From the NCBI GenBank assembly GCA_017562135.1, contig QEYB01001427.1:62001-126000 (forward strand): a DNA stretch of 64,000 nt. Reading direction: 5' to 3'. The notes beneath the pieces are model-generated. The model did no database searches. It was not told the DNA's origin and worked only from the letters and a program-made list of their open reading frames with translations. The first letter of the stretch is position 1, and the number at the start of each line of letters is the position of its first letter. The DNA comes from Dipylidium caninum. Taxonomy: Eukaryota > Platyhelminthes > Cestoda > Cyclophyllidea > Dipylidiidae. The position numbers and the translations under genes are program-made. This document shows, in pieces, positions 12,701 through 46,083 of this stretch.

Positions 12701-14772
12701 AGAACACCTCCAACGTTTATGAGCAAAAATATCGGGCCCATTTTACGAATGCATCTCTCATTAAGCAGGTGGACACAAACCACACAAAACGCCGGTTTCA
12801 TAGTTTCCAGCCTAATAAGAGTCCACAAAGAAGACTCTATCGAGAAACTTAGAATCTACAGCTCCAAATCTTCATTAAAAGGGGGCATCAAGCACAATAA
12901 AGTAGGTGACCTACTGCGCTTTGTAAAACCCATTAAGCCATTATTCTAAGGCCACATAATGAATTTAGGAGAGGTTTAGAGAAACGTTAACAACAAAACT
13001 AAGATTTATTGACGTGAGAGAGTCACGACTAAATGGCAATCTCGAACAGTTTTAGAAACGTCAGGAAATATAAATTAATTCTAATAACGTTTAGAGTAAA
13101 ATTTAAAAATATTTTGAAATGAAACGCTTTATGTGAGTCAAATTTTGTCATCCTAATGGACAAGGATAAAGTGGAGGACAGGAAAACATTACTTCAATTA
13201 AACATTTCCATCCTTAATTAAGCAAATCATTTTAAAGGATTTAAAAAGGCACCCACTCATTTATCATTCGTTCAAGGAAAAGAACCGTTAACTCCCCTTA
13301 CACATGAGTAACTAAATCAGCGAAATCTGACTGACCTTCTTGGATAGCGGCTTCAACTTGGTGGTGGTAGTGGTAACTGCTTTATCCGTTATATCTTTCT
13401 TCTTAGATGAAGCGGGAGATACCTAGAAATTAAGGTAAGACTCGAAAGAGGCAACGGATAGCTCATGTTTTACGAATACCTTAATTAATGAGATTACGAA
13501 CACGAATTACAAAAAGCAACACCTTTAAAATGAGAAATGCGGGACCTGTTCATTATAAAGGCAAGCAGCGTCGTAAGAACGGCGGACAAGGGAACCAAGA
13601 AAATATAAATGTATAGTCGGTTTTTCTAAACGAAATAAGCGAGATACGTTGAAAGAACTCAAGCAAACTAATGTATTAACAGCAAACAGAAAGCTATAGC
13701 CGTAGCTATTGGTAGCAAACCTTTTTTTGTGGCAGTTTTCCAAAACCCTCTACATCAAATCTATCTTCCGCCCTTCTCAAGGAATATTGCTTTTCTTTAT
13801 CTACGGCCGAGGGAGTTGGCATCAAAGGTTTGCCGAGCAAAGAAGCAGAAAGACAGATTTCCTCGTCCTCTTTTTCTAGACTTTGCGAGGACAAAGGAGT
13901 CTCAGTAATTACAGCAATCATTTCTTTTCCCGGTGGTGTCTAAAAACAATGTTGAGTGTTAATTTTAAAAAAATCAGTACAATACACAACAATTACTTTG
14001 CAAGAAGAGAAGGCAAAAAATTCATCCACCGAGATGGCCTTCTTGTTTTCTTTTTCGGATTTACCAAAGTTCTTGGATCCTGAGAAATATTCAACTAGCG
14101 TTTTTTTGGATTTCGGAATGTCTTTTGTCTCTCTTTTTTTTAATGCATTTCCCAAACTCTCCTCAAAAGTAAGTTGAATTTTGCCCCTTGGGGCATTTGC
14201 CTCGGTTTCTCCGAGATCTGAGGCGAAAACGGATTTTCGGCGTTTAGAAGGACGTTGATCTATATGGCGGTGAGGCTCCTCACCAGCCACACCCTCTTCA
14301 AATGTGGGGATTTTACGCTTAGATAGTCGAGGAGGGCGTGTACTTGAAACGGCTTTGCATTTCATCTCTGCGGCCATTAAGAATAGACACAGATAAGTTA
14401 CCATTATCAAGAGGTTCGCCACTAGCGACCACTTTTAGATTTCGCCGTTTAGACCTCTCTTTAGGGGACTGAAATTCATTTTCTGAAAAATTAAGTAAAG
14501 GGGTCTTATCGAGCGGCAGAAAAAAAACGTTGAATTAAAAGTAGAAAAGATATTTTTGCATTTGACGCATTAGTAAAGTACTGTCAATCGCTACAGGAAT
14601 ATAGCAACAAATGTACACGCTCAACCAGGGAAAATCAAAACCCGACCGACTAATGTAGCTTTTATGAACATATTATACATATAAACATTACTCAAATAAA
14701 AGCGGACTCAACGTTCCAATATTTACCGGAACTGGAGTCTTCACAAATAATTTTCCTTCCGGATCGAGGCAT
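4804..14772 (-). CDS. RFC1: RFC1, replication factor C large subunit (complete, 15 coding exons, about 1067 aa)
   Basis: Exons in transcript order: 14772-14727, 14482-14402, 14367-13997, 13939-13721, 13422-13336, 11785-11603, 11098-10531, 10028-9765, 9120-8963, 8478-8317, 7773-7505, 7423-7062, 6718-6594, 5186-4974, 4899-4804. The sum is 3204 nt and the phase agrees at every junction. RFC1 is the large ATPase of the clamp loader that opens PCNA and loads it on primed DNA in the nucleus. Visible parts are a charged N-terminus with VEYFSGS and VDEFF motifs; a BRCT domain at about 330-412 (GKSFVITGVLE, RTSYLVVGRD); the clamp-loader entry WVEKYRP; Walker A GPPGIGKT at about 550-557; Walker B LIMDEVD at about 617-623; the collar (DYSIGPLFVQENY); and a lysine-rich tail ending GGGRKKME. 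The start is the first ATG, with TAG and TGA in frame just upstream. The human IRKFFG-type PCNA motif at the extreme N-terminus is not seen, so a further 5' exon is possible. One junction (7061) seems to use a GC donor. Confidence 0.96.
5228..6189. mobile_element. Non-autonomous DNA-transposon-like element, copy 1 (in RFC1 intron)
   Basis: The ends are inverted repeats of about 30 bp that share ACTATGAAACCGGC: the left end near 5228-5258 and the right end near 6160-6189 on the opposite strand. A TA dinucleotide flanks both ends (5226-5227 and 6190-6191), as expected of Tc1/mariner-type insertion. The 962-bp interior has no recognisable transposase on either strand and contains a short GT-rich microsatellite near 5722-5741. 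It sits in the 1407-bp RFC1 intron between exons 6718-6594 and 5186-4974. Superfamily placement is inferred only from the ends and the TA flank. Confidence 0.8.
8267..8302. repeat. (TAA)n microsatellite
   Basis: About twelve uninterrupted AAT/TAA triplets lie in an RFC1 intron, 14 bp from the donor of exon 8478-8317. Open frames reading poly-isoleucine through it are artefacts. Confidence 0.97.
9731..9764. repeat. (AC)17 microsatellite that forms an RFC1 splice donor
   Basis: Seventeen AC units on the plus strand read (GT)n on the coding minus strand. They abut the end of the RFC1 Walker A exon at 9765, so the intron's GT donor is the first GT of the repeat. Confidence 0.93.
11894..12812. 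mobile_element. Non-autonomous DNA-transposon-like element, copy 2 (in RFC1 intron)
   Basis: This is a second copy of the element at 5228-6189, in the same orientation, inside the 1550-bp RFC1 intron between exons 13336-13422 and 11603-11785. The right terminal repeat (12783-12812) matches copy 1 and is followed by TA. The left terminal repeat (11894-11925) is recognisable but diverged, and its flanking TA is lost (GC). From about 12243 to the right end the sequence is almost identical to copy 1 from about 5619. The first 350 bp match only weakly. No transposase is visible. Confidence 0.78.
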
Positions 14773-16222
14773 ACGTGATACGAGTCACTAAAACGGCGGT
14801 AAGAAATAAAGCTCGAAGCGGCGCCTTAGGTGAAGGTAATGATATTGGTTAGCTTAATGAAGCAAAACATTTTTTAAAATTATGCAACTTCAGCGTTAAG
14901 TTTGTCGGCGACCAATGAGCAAATCTTATAATACTATTGTTATTGGAAGAAAAAAAAGTTGCATCCGACCACAGAAGGCAGTGAGCTTTAATGGGAACCG
15001 CATGAGTACTGTGAAAGTTCAAGCCAACTCTGTGTTTTCATTCACTAACGCTCTCCATAAGTGCTATGAAGAAATCTGACATAAATGTGGACGATCAAAT
15101 GGGCGATTCCATAAGTATCTCAGACAGCTACGACTTCAAAATTATTCGAAATTGACGTTACTAAGAATGAAAAAATCGTCATCGAAATTTGGATCAAATA
15201 AACTTACATTCGCATGTTAGTAACACCTTGACTGAGGTGTTATACCATGAAAAGTTTTAGATTCGCGAAACTTGGTTCCCGACACTGATAAACGATGATA
15301 ATGCGCATTATGAAACATTGCGGTCTGATAAAATATTCTGTTTCTGCTGCATGTATCTAGTTATTGGCACATATGATGAAAAGTCGATAAGGCCCCAGAA
15401 ATGCGGATTAATTGGAGCCTTTTTGATCACGAGAGCTGAAATTTATTTTAAAAAGCCTCCATTCTTACATATGCTTTTAGAGCAGTTTTCTGCTTTATAC
15501 TCGTTCTTGTTGTAATGTTTGATAAATTGTATAAAGTCTTCGCAGTACTTGTTGTCGGCACTTCATATAAGCTCATTCTTTGCACGTCATTAACTCCGAT
15601 GGATTCCTAATTTTGCCATTACTTTAACGTTCTATGTAACTCCTGTCCAAATAGTCTTAGTTAAAAGATTATGTGGAAGCTCCGAAATATTTTTTTTTAC
15701 GAGTTCCCCTTTGGCCTCCTCGATTTCATAGTGTCGCACCATCTGTTAGGTAAATATATGCCTTTCAAATTTCTCTCAATATCTCACTTTGGGGTTGGTT
15801 CTTCATCAAAACCTTTTTATCTTCCATCCTAGAACTTAACGATCTCTTTTACTTCGGAATGTGAGGCAGTAAACTGTATTATCTAGTAAAAAGTTTCCTA
15901 GCATCCTATATAATATATCTAAACTGTATGTCGAAAAATCCTTACATCAAAGTTTTTGCCTGAATATATTTGATAATTGACTTTATCAAGATGAATTCAC
16001 ACAACTGTATTCCGCCACAAGTTTGATCTGTACAATCCTCGATTGATTCGAACAGTTTGTTGCCGGGGCAGCTTGCTTTGTCTTTATTGGCGGTTTTTGT
16101 GTCCGGCTTAGCTGTTTGCGTTCGTCGGTTACTTTTGCATTAGCCACCTTCGACGGCGTTGTCAACTCACTCCTATGTGGATTATATGTTCGAAACTTAG
16201 CTTTTGATGGTTCTTCAACTCG
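14773..16222. promoter_or_regulatory. Divergent intergenic region between RFC1 and PAK start codons
   Basis: RFC1 starts leftward at 14772 and PAK rightward at 16223, so this AT-rich 1450-bp region should contain both promoters and 5' UTRs, unless upstream non-coding exons exist. I see no coding similarity, tRNA or repeat in it, and no core promoter element I can defend. Confidence 0.5.
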
Positions 16223-37001
<20,779 letters not shown>

Positions 37002-40000
37002 CCCCGCCATGGGATTAGGTGACAATGGCGCATTCTTCTTGTGCTTATTAGGCTTTCTACTTATTATCAATTTCAGTACCATTTATTTTATAGGCTAGAA
37101 AGTTACATTCCTCCGCCTTTCGTGGAATTATTGAAGACTAGAATGAAGGTGATGATAAAGCATTTCTCTTGGACTCTCCTTAGGACAATCATCAGCTCCC
37201 CCTCCCCACCTTCTCCATGTGTATAGGTCTTACAAGCAATCTGCGCCTCTTGTTTATCGTTGCTACCATTACTATTATTGCTGACTTCATTCTACCAATA
37301 GGAGTAGTAGTGACCATTGCCACCGTGGCCGTCGTTCCTAGTCCTTCGAATGAACAAGGCAAAAAGTGGACTACGAAATTGACGGTCAACTGGCAGACTG
37401 ATTGCCTGACTTTTAACCATTCACTCACTCTTATGGTTTTGGGTGGGACTCTCTATTTAATGGCTCCGACACACGAGCAAAATATACACAACGATTGACC
37501 GTGCGCATTACTATTTCTTTCGCTCCGCTTCATTACACTCACTATTTCTTAATGCATCTTCCAATCTGGCGTGCCCCGTGGATGCACACTCATGCACTTG
37601 TAGGTCCATACATGAAGCAATTATCTATGAATCAAACTTTTTGACACTTTTCTTGTGTTAGCTCTTTCGTCTTTCTTCATTTGGAAGGGAGGCAGAAGTG
37701 GGACTACTAAGCAGAAGTAGAAGTTTGCCAAAAATTGTCCAGTGGGAGGTAAGACGATTCGGGGGAAGTGGGTCATTTTGCCAGAAATGCTTCCAGTTTC
37801 GTGACGCAACTCTTGGGAATCAGTTCGTTGAAGCCCTGATTACTGATGGGCGTTTCTTTGATCAGCGCTGAAAAGGTGCGTCGACTGCGCACTTTATTTA
37901 TTTATTTTTTGCAAGAAAGTAGTTGGGATTAGAGTTTAGCGTTGTTCATACACGATGCAGACAAATTTGCTGGCAGGGTGGGCGTTGTTATTTTTCTGTT
38001 AATTATAAATTTCAGCGCGTATATTTCCTGATTACAGACGAATTCCCTCGAAGGAGAAGTTGAGAAAATGTGTGGGCTCGGCGATTTATTTCCATCGTAT
38101 GTGGCATTCTCATTGCTTAGCCCCTATTTTTGCTCGCCTTTATCAGAAACGCCTCTTAAAAGTGCACATCATCGCACTTCTTTCTGGCCAGAGCGGTGGC
38201 CACATTTCCACTGCCACTTTGCCATTATCTTGTTCATCACGCCTCGCTGTTGGCGTTAAGATTGTCGAAAGGCTGTTTGGACTTGCGTCTGCTCGCCGTC
38301 TTCCTCCCTCTTCCTGAGACACGATCCGGCCAGACGATAAGGCCATTGTTTGCACAACACGGGTTAGTCCGCCGCCCGTCATCCCTCCTGGTTGGTCGGG
38401 CTCTCGTGGGCTTATCGTAACACCGGTGGCAAGTTTGCTGACTCCCAGCCAAAAATATCCTCTGCGAACAAATCACATGGGATGTCACTCTTGGCCGCGG
38501 GGACATAAATTGGCCCGAATGTCCGAACGGAATGCCAGCTCGCGTCGTATCCACCGCCGGCGGCTCGTTCGCCTCCCCGCGGCTAATTAACGCTAGACGC
38601 GGCGGCAAATTGGCGTGTCCGCTGCTCGAATGGCCGGCGCAACCCATCCCCTTTTCGGATAGTGCATTTCCCCGCGCTAAAGGTGGGACTTTCTTCCCGC
38701 CAAGTTCACCAATTGGGACATCCAAAAGACTTTCCCGATTGGAGAAGTTTGTACCACAAGTAGCCTGTCGGGTGAGCGACCTTGCCCCAAAAATGGCAGC
38801 ATCCCCCAATCTCGACGGGATCAAGACGGTGTTTCGGTGAGCGTCCACCATGGGCGGGAAACACTGTCCGTCCCCCGCCCCTCCTCCCCTGGTTACCGCT
38901 CACTTGGCGTTTGAAGTGGTAGTGGCGAAGGCGAGTCGCTTCCCATGTCTGAACCGTGGCGTATGCCTCCTTCCGCAGGTTAAACGGCAGATTTGTCAGT
39001 GGGGCGTGGGGCTGCCCGCATTACTTACCTGTGACATTTCACTTCCTCCGCTCCAACGCGTGTTCATATTTGAAAGGCTCACCGCCCGACTACCGCTGTG
39101 TGAAGCCAGGGTGAGAGGAGCGGAGAAGTGGTTTCAATGTGATTCAATGGCTGGAGTCAAAAATTATCCACACTTGTTTACATTAGGTCGGAGGACTTGC
39201 CAGGTTTGGCACACTTCCCCGACATTTTACGCCCCCATTTAGCGTGGAGTATGGGGAGAGCTTGCCTGGTCCCCTCCTCCCGCCACCTCTTGACTTCGGT
39301 TGTGTGGGAAATTTTTCTAGTGTTTCTTTCTCAAATCTTACTGCTATCACTATGGTTACACGCAAAACTTAATTTAATTATAACAAAAAACTTGATAATT
39401 TACGCCCCTCACTTACGGTGTCGCCCCATTAATTGCCAATTGGAGCAATTGAATTGCCCGCGGGTGAAATAGCATTCTGATTGGCTGCTCGGGTTCACAC
39501 AACAGGGCACTTCACGCCTCGTGTTCGTGTGAAAGAGGGGCTCTCGGCACCAACGCAGACGACACTTACCCCAGCGGACTTTTATGGCCTCGACCTCCTT
39601 CAGCGTCACGGGCCGTAGTTAAGAGGCTTGACGACTGATGGGACCGATATACCGGCGGGGAGGGAGGTGGGCTGTCACCACCGTGGGTTTTATAGCATCT
39701 ACACGTATGGAGTAAACGCACATTTCGCGGAACTCGGTAGGGCATTGGTTGATGCAATTTCACCGCATCCCAGCGTCTTTTAATCGCGTGTCTGCCTCCA
39801 CGAGTGAATCAGACCACGAAATGTCTTTTTGCCCTTGCTCATGTCGTGGTCCGCTTCACCCCCGGACTTCCTAAATGAGCGCGTATTAACTGAAGTTGCA
39901 TTTTCCTCTCTGTCCGTCGTACGCACGGCGTTGAACACCAAATCTCACTTTCACCGAAAATGGTCTGTGTCGCGCTGTGCCACGCTGACTGGCACCACGG

Positions 40001-43000
40001 GGCGACCCGCCCCATCCCGGAGGGCAAGTGAACCCCACAGCCATCCAAGCGCATCATCATCACCAACATAGCCACTACTCTACTTGCCTTTTTTGCAAGT
40101 GAAACCACTCATCATGTAATATCACGACGAGGCTGGAGGAAATTGGCAGGGTAGGAGCTAGTTTCTCACAGGAGGAGACCACTTCCCATAGCATAAAATC
40201 CTCTGCCCGCTGGCATCTGCGTCCACTACTTCCACAGGGGAGGCTCACACACTTCCCGGGGCAGGCGAGCGAAGGTGTAAGCGGTGATCAGGGACCAAGG
40301 CTGGGGGCAAAATTGCCTACAGGGTTACTTTCCCTCCCCCTCGGCTGCACGTGCAGATCACATCTGCAAGTTGCGATTTGTCTCCTGTCAGAAGGTAGCG
40401 AACCCCATTAATGGACGGGGAACCACATCCTGGCCGTCTTAGGCATCACTCGCCCACTTTCCTCCACAACTCCGCGTCTCCTCGCTGGCCTCCCCTGCAA
40501 CGAGTGCGTTGGAGCGACTTCTACGAATTACTTGGTTGAATTGCCAGTTCAGAATAGGTTTTCCCAAGCTCGCCCAAACGGATGACTGACTGTCACGCCA
40601 CCAGCAGGCTTTGAGGCTTTGGTGCCAAAAGTCCACTGACAGTCACTTTGGGGGGCTTTTGAAATTTGTCCGTTTATGGACGCGAATTCATAGTGGTTGG
40701 CCTCCCCCTCTCCCTTAACACTCATTTTCTCCGTGTTTTGGCGAGGAAAATTCTACTGCCCAGGGCATTTGGAAACCGTTCTCCATCATATTAAGTGGAG
40801 AGTTAACGGGGCTGTGTGAAACCATTCACGTGAATTCTCGGGTAGTTGAACTTCCAAGAGGGTTGCCTGGAGAGTCACCTTGTCGCAGCTTGACGGAGCC
40901 TTCTAATTCCTCGCTAAGACCGCATATTCAGGCGTCAAAGCGCCAACCCTTCCTCAGCCTCTGCGTAAAGAGGATGCCTGAAAGCATAGCCGCGAGAAGA
41001 GCACTCGACTAGGGGACAGCGCACTTCCATGACGACATTTGGGCATTTCGACGTCAGGAGGAATCCGCTTCCGTATTACGTTGCCCCGTGCAGTTGATGC
41101 GGCGAACCAGAAGTGTTCAGGGAAGAAGGGAAGCTGTGGTCGACCAAACGGCGCAGCGACGCGTCCCGGTGAGGTCCGAGCTGTTCTGCTTCCACTGTTT
41201 GTCGGTTGGGCCGCTACCAGGCTTCTCATCGGTCTCGACACTGCGTCACGGCAAAGGCGGCTTTTCTGCTTCTTCTTCATCAGAAGTAGCCTCCCGCCGC
41301 GTCTGCAGTTGTAATCGTTTGACATTTCACCAACAACAGCGTCCGATGAGTCCGAGAAATTCTTCTTAGTAGTGAAAAATGGGTTTTGACATTCCCACAT
41401 ACTAACTGTAGGCTGTCGGTTCTTATCTTCATGCAACTTGTCCACCTGGGAAGACCGTCGGGAGCATCATCAGCCTCTGAGAATAGAGCCAAAGTCCGGG
41501 TCGAAGGCCTTTCCGAAACAAACGGCTTCCGGGCCCGTTTAAAGCCCTATGGGAGATTAGAAGCTGGCGGTTATCCCTCTGGACGAGTTCGCAACGCCGG
41601 TGAGGTGGAGAGAAGGACCCTTTCCACTGCATTCCGGCGTCTCGTGTGCCTCCTGTCGTGTGGCACACCGTCGGGTGAATTTGAATAAACCACAAGCTCC
41701 TTTAGCCGGCAACGCCAACGAGTCGTCGCCTGACATTTTTGACGAAATGCGTCTATAGACTCATTGTGCTGCACCTCCACACGGAAATCTTTAGTAAAAG
41801 GCGAAAGATTTGTCCGCAAGTGAGGAGATGCCACTCCAGTGAGCAGTAAACAAACCTCTGCTTCTCCAGATTCCCTCCTCCCCCACTCCACCGTGCCGCA
41901 AAAAACGCCTGTCCCCTCGTTCAGACGCCTCGAACGCTGGTGTGGAACCTCGACGACCCCATTTCACCTCGCCTGGAGTGACAGAGATAAACACGTTGAA
42001 CCTTTCGTAGCTGGTGAATCCGCTGGCGCTCAAGGCATATTTAGGAATATTTTAGGCCTCGAGCATGTCTTCAAGGCGTTTGCCGAAGCAGAAGATTTTC
42101 ACTCTACCCCCATCTCGTCCTCTCTGGTTGTCTCCGATCCTTTTTGGACACTGGAATGGCGACGACGTTATGTGACAGTCTAAAGTAGTTGAGCAGTGGG
42201 GCGACGAGAAAGGATGTCTTCCTCAGGCGCCACCCTCCAGCGATGTCATTCTGCTAGAGCCGAGAAGTCTTCATGTCTTGTCACGTCATCTGCCTCCTCT
42301 GACGTTTCGAACTTGCTTTATGAAGATTAGCGGACATTGTCTAAACTGTGGGCGCAGAGCAAATCGCTTCCGTAAGGCGGCGGGAGTTGGTTGGAGAGAG
42401 GAAAATGGCGATTTTTCGGGTTTTATTTGGCCATCGGCGAGAGGAGTCTGTTCTTTCCTTGGTCTCACGCCACCGTCTCGGAGGAAGGACGATTTTGCCC
42501 TTTGGCAGCTGCCACAACCAACCCCCTCGAGGCGCAGTTGAGGCCTCGGTCAACGGACCGCCCCCACCGCCCCCACCCACCAGCCCGTTGCGGTACAAAG
42601 TCCATTTTTCCATTAACTAAAGGAGCGCGTGGATCTGAAAAGGTGTGCGCTGAGGAAAGACATCCGCTGGCGCCGAGTGGACCCGCGAGATTCCTCCGCT
42701 ATCGACTGGTCTGCAAACATCCCCACTTCAGGCAGTAAATCATGCCAATTTGGGCAGTTATGCGTGACCTGTGCGAAGAAAAGCCGTCCGTCCAAACGCC
42801 GAAGGCCTAAACACCCGTCAAAGGTAGCCTGAACGCCTGTCAGCCTGTCATAATGTGGTGGAGGGGAGTGGCATTGATATATCCGCGCGTTGGACAGTCT
42901 GTCCGCCTCCACCTCCTCCTGGTATTTCATCTAACACTTCCTTTGGGGCTGCAAACTCGTCCGCCATGTTCCCGCCTCTCAACTCCCCTCCGACCGACTT

Positions 43001-43632
43001 TTATCGCCCCGCTGCGCTTTTCCACCTCTCCATCTCCTCCCCGTCCGCCGAGGCGGACGTTAATGCATCACCCACTTCATGCGAGGGTTGCGGGAGTTTT
43101 TCACCGGCGATGAGGCCGAGAAGATACGCCTCCAACCCTTATTCGTGTTTTTACTTTTCCAACTCGCGGAAGGGTGAACCAGACGCAAGCGGCATCGCGT
43201 GAGGCTGTCCTTTAGCTCATGCGGCTTCGTTAGCGAATCGCGGCCTCCCCGGATCTGTCGACTGGTCAAGGCGTCATGTTTCGAGCAGTCTGCTGTTTTT
43301 TGGTCAGCCCTGAACCCGCGGCGACGTGCGCCTCGGGGAGATGAAGCCGTTCTATGCCTCGTCGCATGCGCCGGGAAGGGGAATGAGGAGGAGGGTTGTT
43401 CCACCATCGCCTGGCTTCACGGGGCGGAAGTTATGAGCGTGGAACTTAACCGTTTCTTCTGTGGCGCCTAATGGAGGAGTTGCGTCTGCTGCGGCCTCTT
43501 CTTCCCGCGGACTATCCAAACGCTTCCACGGACGGGAGCCAACAGCCTGCCTCTCTTTTGGGGTGTTGGAGAGGGTCAGTTGCACCAAATTCGCCCTCTT
43601 CAAAGCCTCACCATTCTCCGCGCCAACTGTGT

Positions 43633-43694
43633 TGCGTGTGCATCACCATAGTGGAAGAATATTTGCGTGTGCATCACCATAGTGGAAGAATATT
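43633..43694. repeat. Perfect 31-bp tandem duplication
   Basis: Two adjacent identical 31-bp units contain CATCACCATAGTGGAAG. The exactness suggests a recent duplication. Confidence 0.9.
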
Positions 43695-46045
43695 CGGTCC
43701 CCAGCGCCGAGGCGGACACAATTTCAGGTAGTTTATTCCTCCACCGTCGTGACCGCAGCTTCCAACCGGCGGAGAAGTGGGAGGAGTTCAGCTGTCTCGG
43801 AGCACCGCCTGCACTCGCTCCGCCCCACACGTTCCATCCACGTTGCGACCGTGGACATCAAACAGCAGTAGCAGCAGCCGATTTCCAGGCGCTTGCTAAA
43901 GTTAGATGATTGGAAACAACCGATCCGCTCAACTAAGTGGCGAGAATTTTGGTGGGTGCTAAACTCTCGTCGTCGTCGTCGTCCCCCTCTCCCTCCTCCT
44001 CCCCTCGTCTCGTTTTCTTCTACTCCCTGACCGATGCGCCGTGCCCGCGCCCGGAGGAACACGTCCCCCACGGCTCGCCGGGGGCGAAGCACAGATTTTG
44101 CCACTTCCTTGGATGAGTCTCCCCTTTGGGTTTGTGAAAAGAGGAGGTGAGATTTTTGTCAACCCACAACTGCCTTTCCGTGGAGAAAAGAAGTTCTTTG
44201 GCACTGAAGTCACCAGGCTAAACTGATGATTGCGAACCGAGGTAGATTTGTAGGAAACCAGTCAAGCGGTGGGAAAATTTCACATTCTCATGCCATTTGA
44301 GCAAGTAATATGGAAGGGAGGTGAAAGGGGAGGAGGCGGCGACAACATCTGCGAACTTATTTTCAATGGGAAGTGGGGAAACTCCAGGTTCACCTCTAAG
44401 CGGCGTTTTCGCAGCCTCCGAAAGTCAGCTTTCACCCAACGCGTCTGTGCAACAGCCATTTCATTGCTTTCTGGGAGTGACCGCAGCGTCGAAACGGTGG
44501 CAAGCTGTTGCAAGTGGAGGTGGGTGTTGCTGGTGGCCGGCAAAACTGAAGCTCCACGCGGCGGAGGAGCAGGCGGCGGGTGTGAGGAGGTGCAACAGCC
44601 CGAAGCTCCGCCCAACTCCATGCGGGGGAGGAAGGTGGGTTGCCGATGACCATCCAGATTTGTGTGCTTCCCCACGCCTGTGGCCGCGTTGGACGAGTCA
44701 GGAGCCGATGGAGACGATGTGGCGCTTCAATTACACGAAAATGACTTCCACTTACCTGACAATTTGTGTTTTTCTTGCTCTGGAACAACACCAAACTTTT
44801 CGAGTGCCTCTTTGGCCGAAGGTGGATCTCCGCAGGGGCAGGAAGGGGACCGGAGAACTGGTGGAGCTCCACACCGCACCTTCCTTCGAGAAGGCCGGCT
44901 ACGCTGGAGTGGGATCGTCGTGAGCTACTCTGAGAAGCCTTCCTCACAGAATTCGTCTTATCTGGAAACTCTGGCAGGGCGGCAGGTCACAATGTTTGAC
45001 TGAGCGTTTGTCTTCCCTTCCTTTTCTTCGTCCATTCACGTTACTTCCGTGGTGCGCTGTCGGCGGCAGAATTGCGACCGAAGGCCAGTTTTCACTCACT
45101 TGCAGTTGGAGTAGGCGCCACTCTGTCTTGTCCCTTAAATCGCCCGCTTCGTGACCGCCACCGACGAGGCGATCGACGGTGCCGTCACCGCGGCAGTCCG
45201 AGGGGTTTCTTTTCGCCTGCGCCAGGAGACGTTGTAATCTTGTTGGACGAGGGCGCTTGACAACACTGACGTCATCGGCGTGGCAGGCTTTGTGCCAGCG
45301 GGCCACCTTCGTCACGTCGGACCGACTGGCAAAGCGGGAAGGCGATCGGTCGGATACTGGTTGAATATACTCCAATTTTTGCCGTGGGTAGCTTTGCAGA
45401 CAGTCGCAGGTCCGGGGAACGCAATTTCACACCCACGAGTCCTTTCCTAAGGCCAATTTGTCCGGCGGACAAGAGTTGATCTGCCATCCAAATTACAGGG
45501 GACATGACAGATGTGGAGACTTTGCTTTTCTCGTGCAAATATTTTCTCTCCCTGCCCAGTGCCCTGCCTGTACGCAGTGGTCTTCCCACTCGACTCGGCG
45601 CCGTTGGGATCCCCGTTAAATCACTGAACTGCCACCTCGACCGGCGCTTAAACTCAGGCTGGCTCGTCTCTGTCTCACTGGCCGAGTTGTTCATCCACTC
45701 ACCGCGACGGGGGCAGCTGGTATTTGCCCAGGCGTGGGATAAAGTCGCCCGAGAAACTTTGCACCTTAGTTGGCGGCTTGTCATTGGACAGGCGAGGAAG
45801 GGCGCGGGCATGTTGGACAAAAAAGGGCGACTTATCTTACTGGCTTTTAGGGTCTTAGCAGCGTGTTTTTGATGGATGCATGGGTTTAATACACAGGAGG
45901 AATGTGAAGGGCTGTTCCGACTAAAAATGTGTCTTCGCGCGGTGAAGGCGGAGGGGAACAGGCAAACAAACCCCTCATGTGTAAAATAATACAGCCTCTT
46001 GTCAGTTGAGTGAAAAATGTGGGGCGAAAGAGGAGGAGGAGGCGC

Positions 46046-46083
46046 GGAGAGGAGAGGATAGGAGAGGAGAGGAGAGGAGAGGA
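46046..46083. repeat. (GGAGA)n purine tract
   Basis: Pentanucleotide GGAGA repeat with one interruption. It lies inside the longest open frame of the window (minus strand 45272-46480), which counts against that frame being a gene. Confidence 0.93.

Noticed and set aside
38237..38851. 204-codon minus-strand frame in the GC-rich region
   Set aside because: It has no similarity that I recognise, no splice context, and competing frames of similar quality on the other strand.
44662..45003. 113-codon plus-strand frame with an acidic start
   Set aside because: It looks protein-like for about 40 residues, but there is no family match, no supporting splice sites, and it overlaps equally long frames on the other strand.
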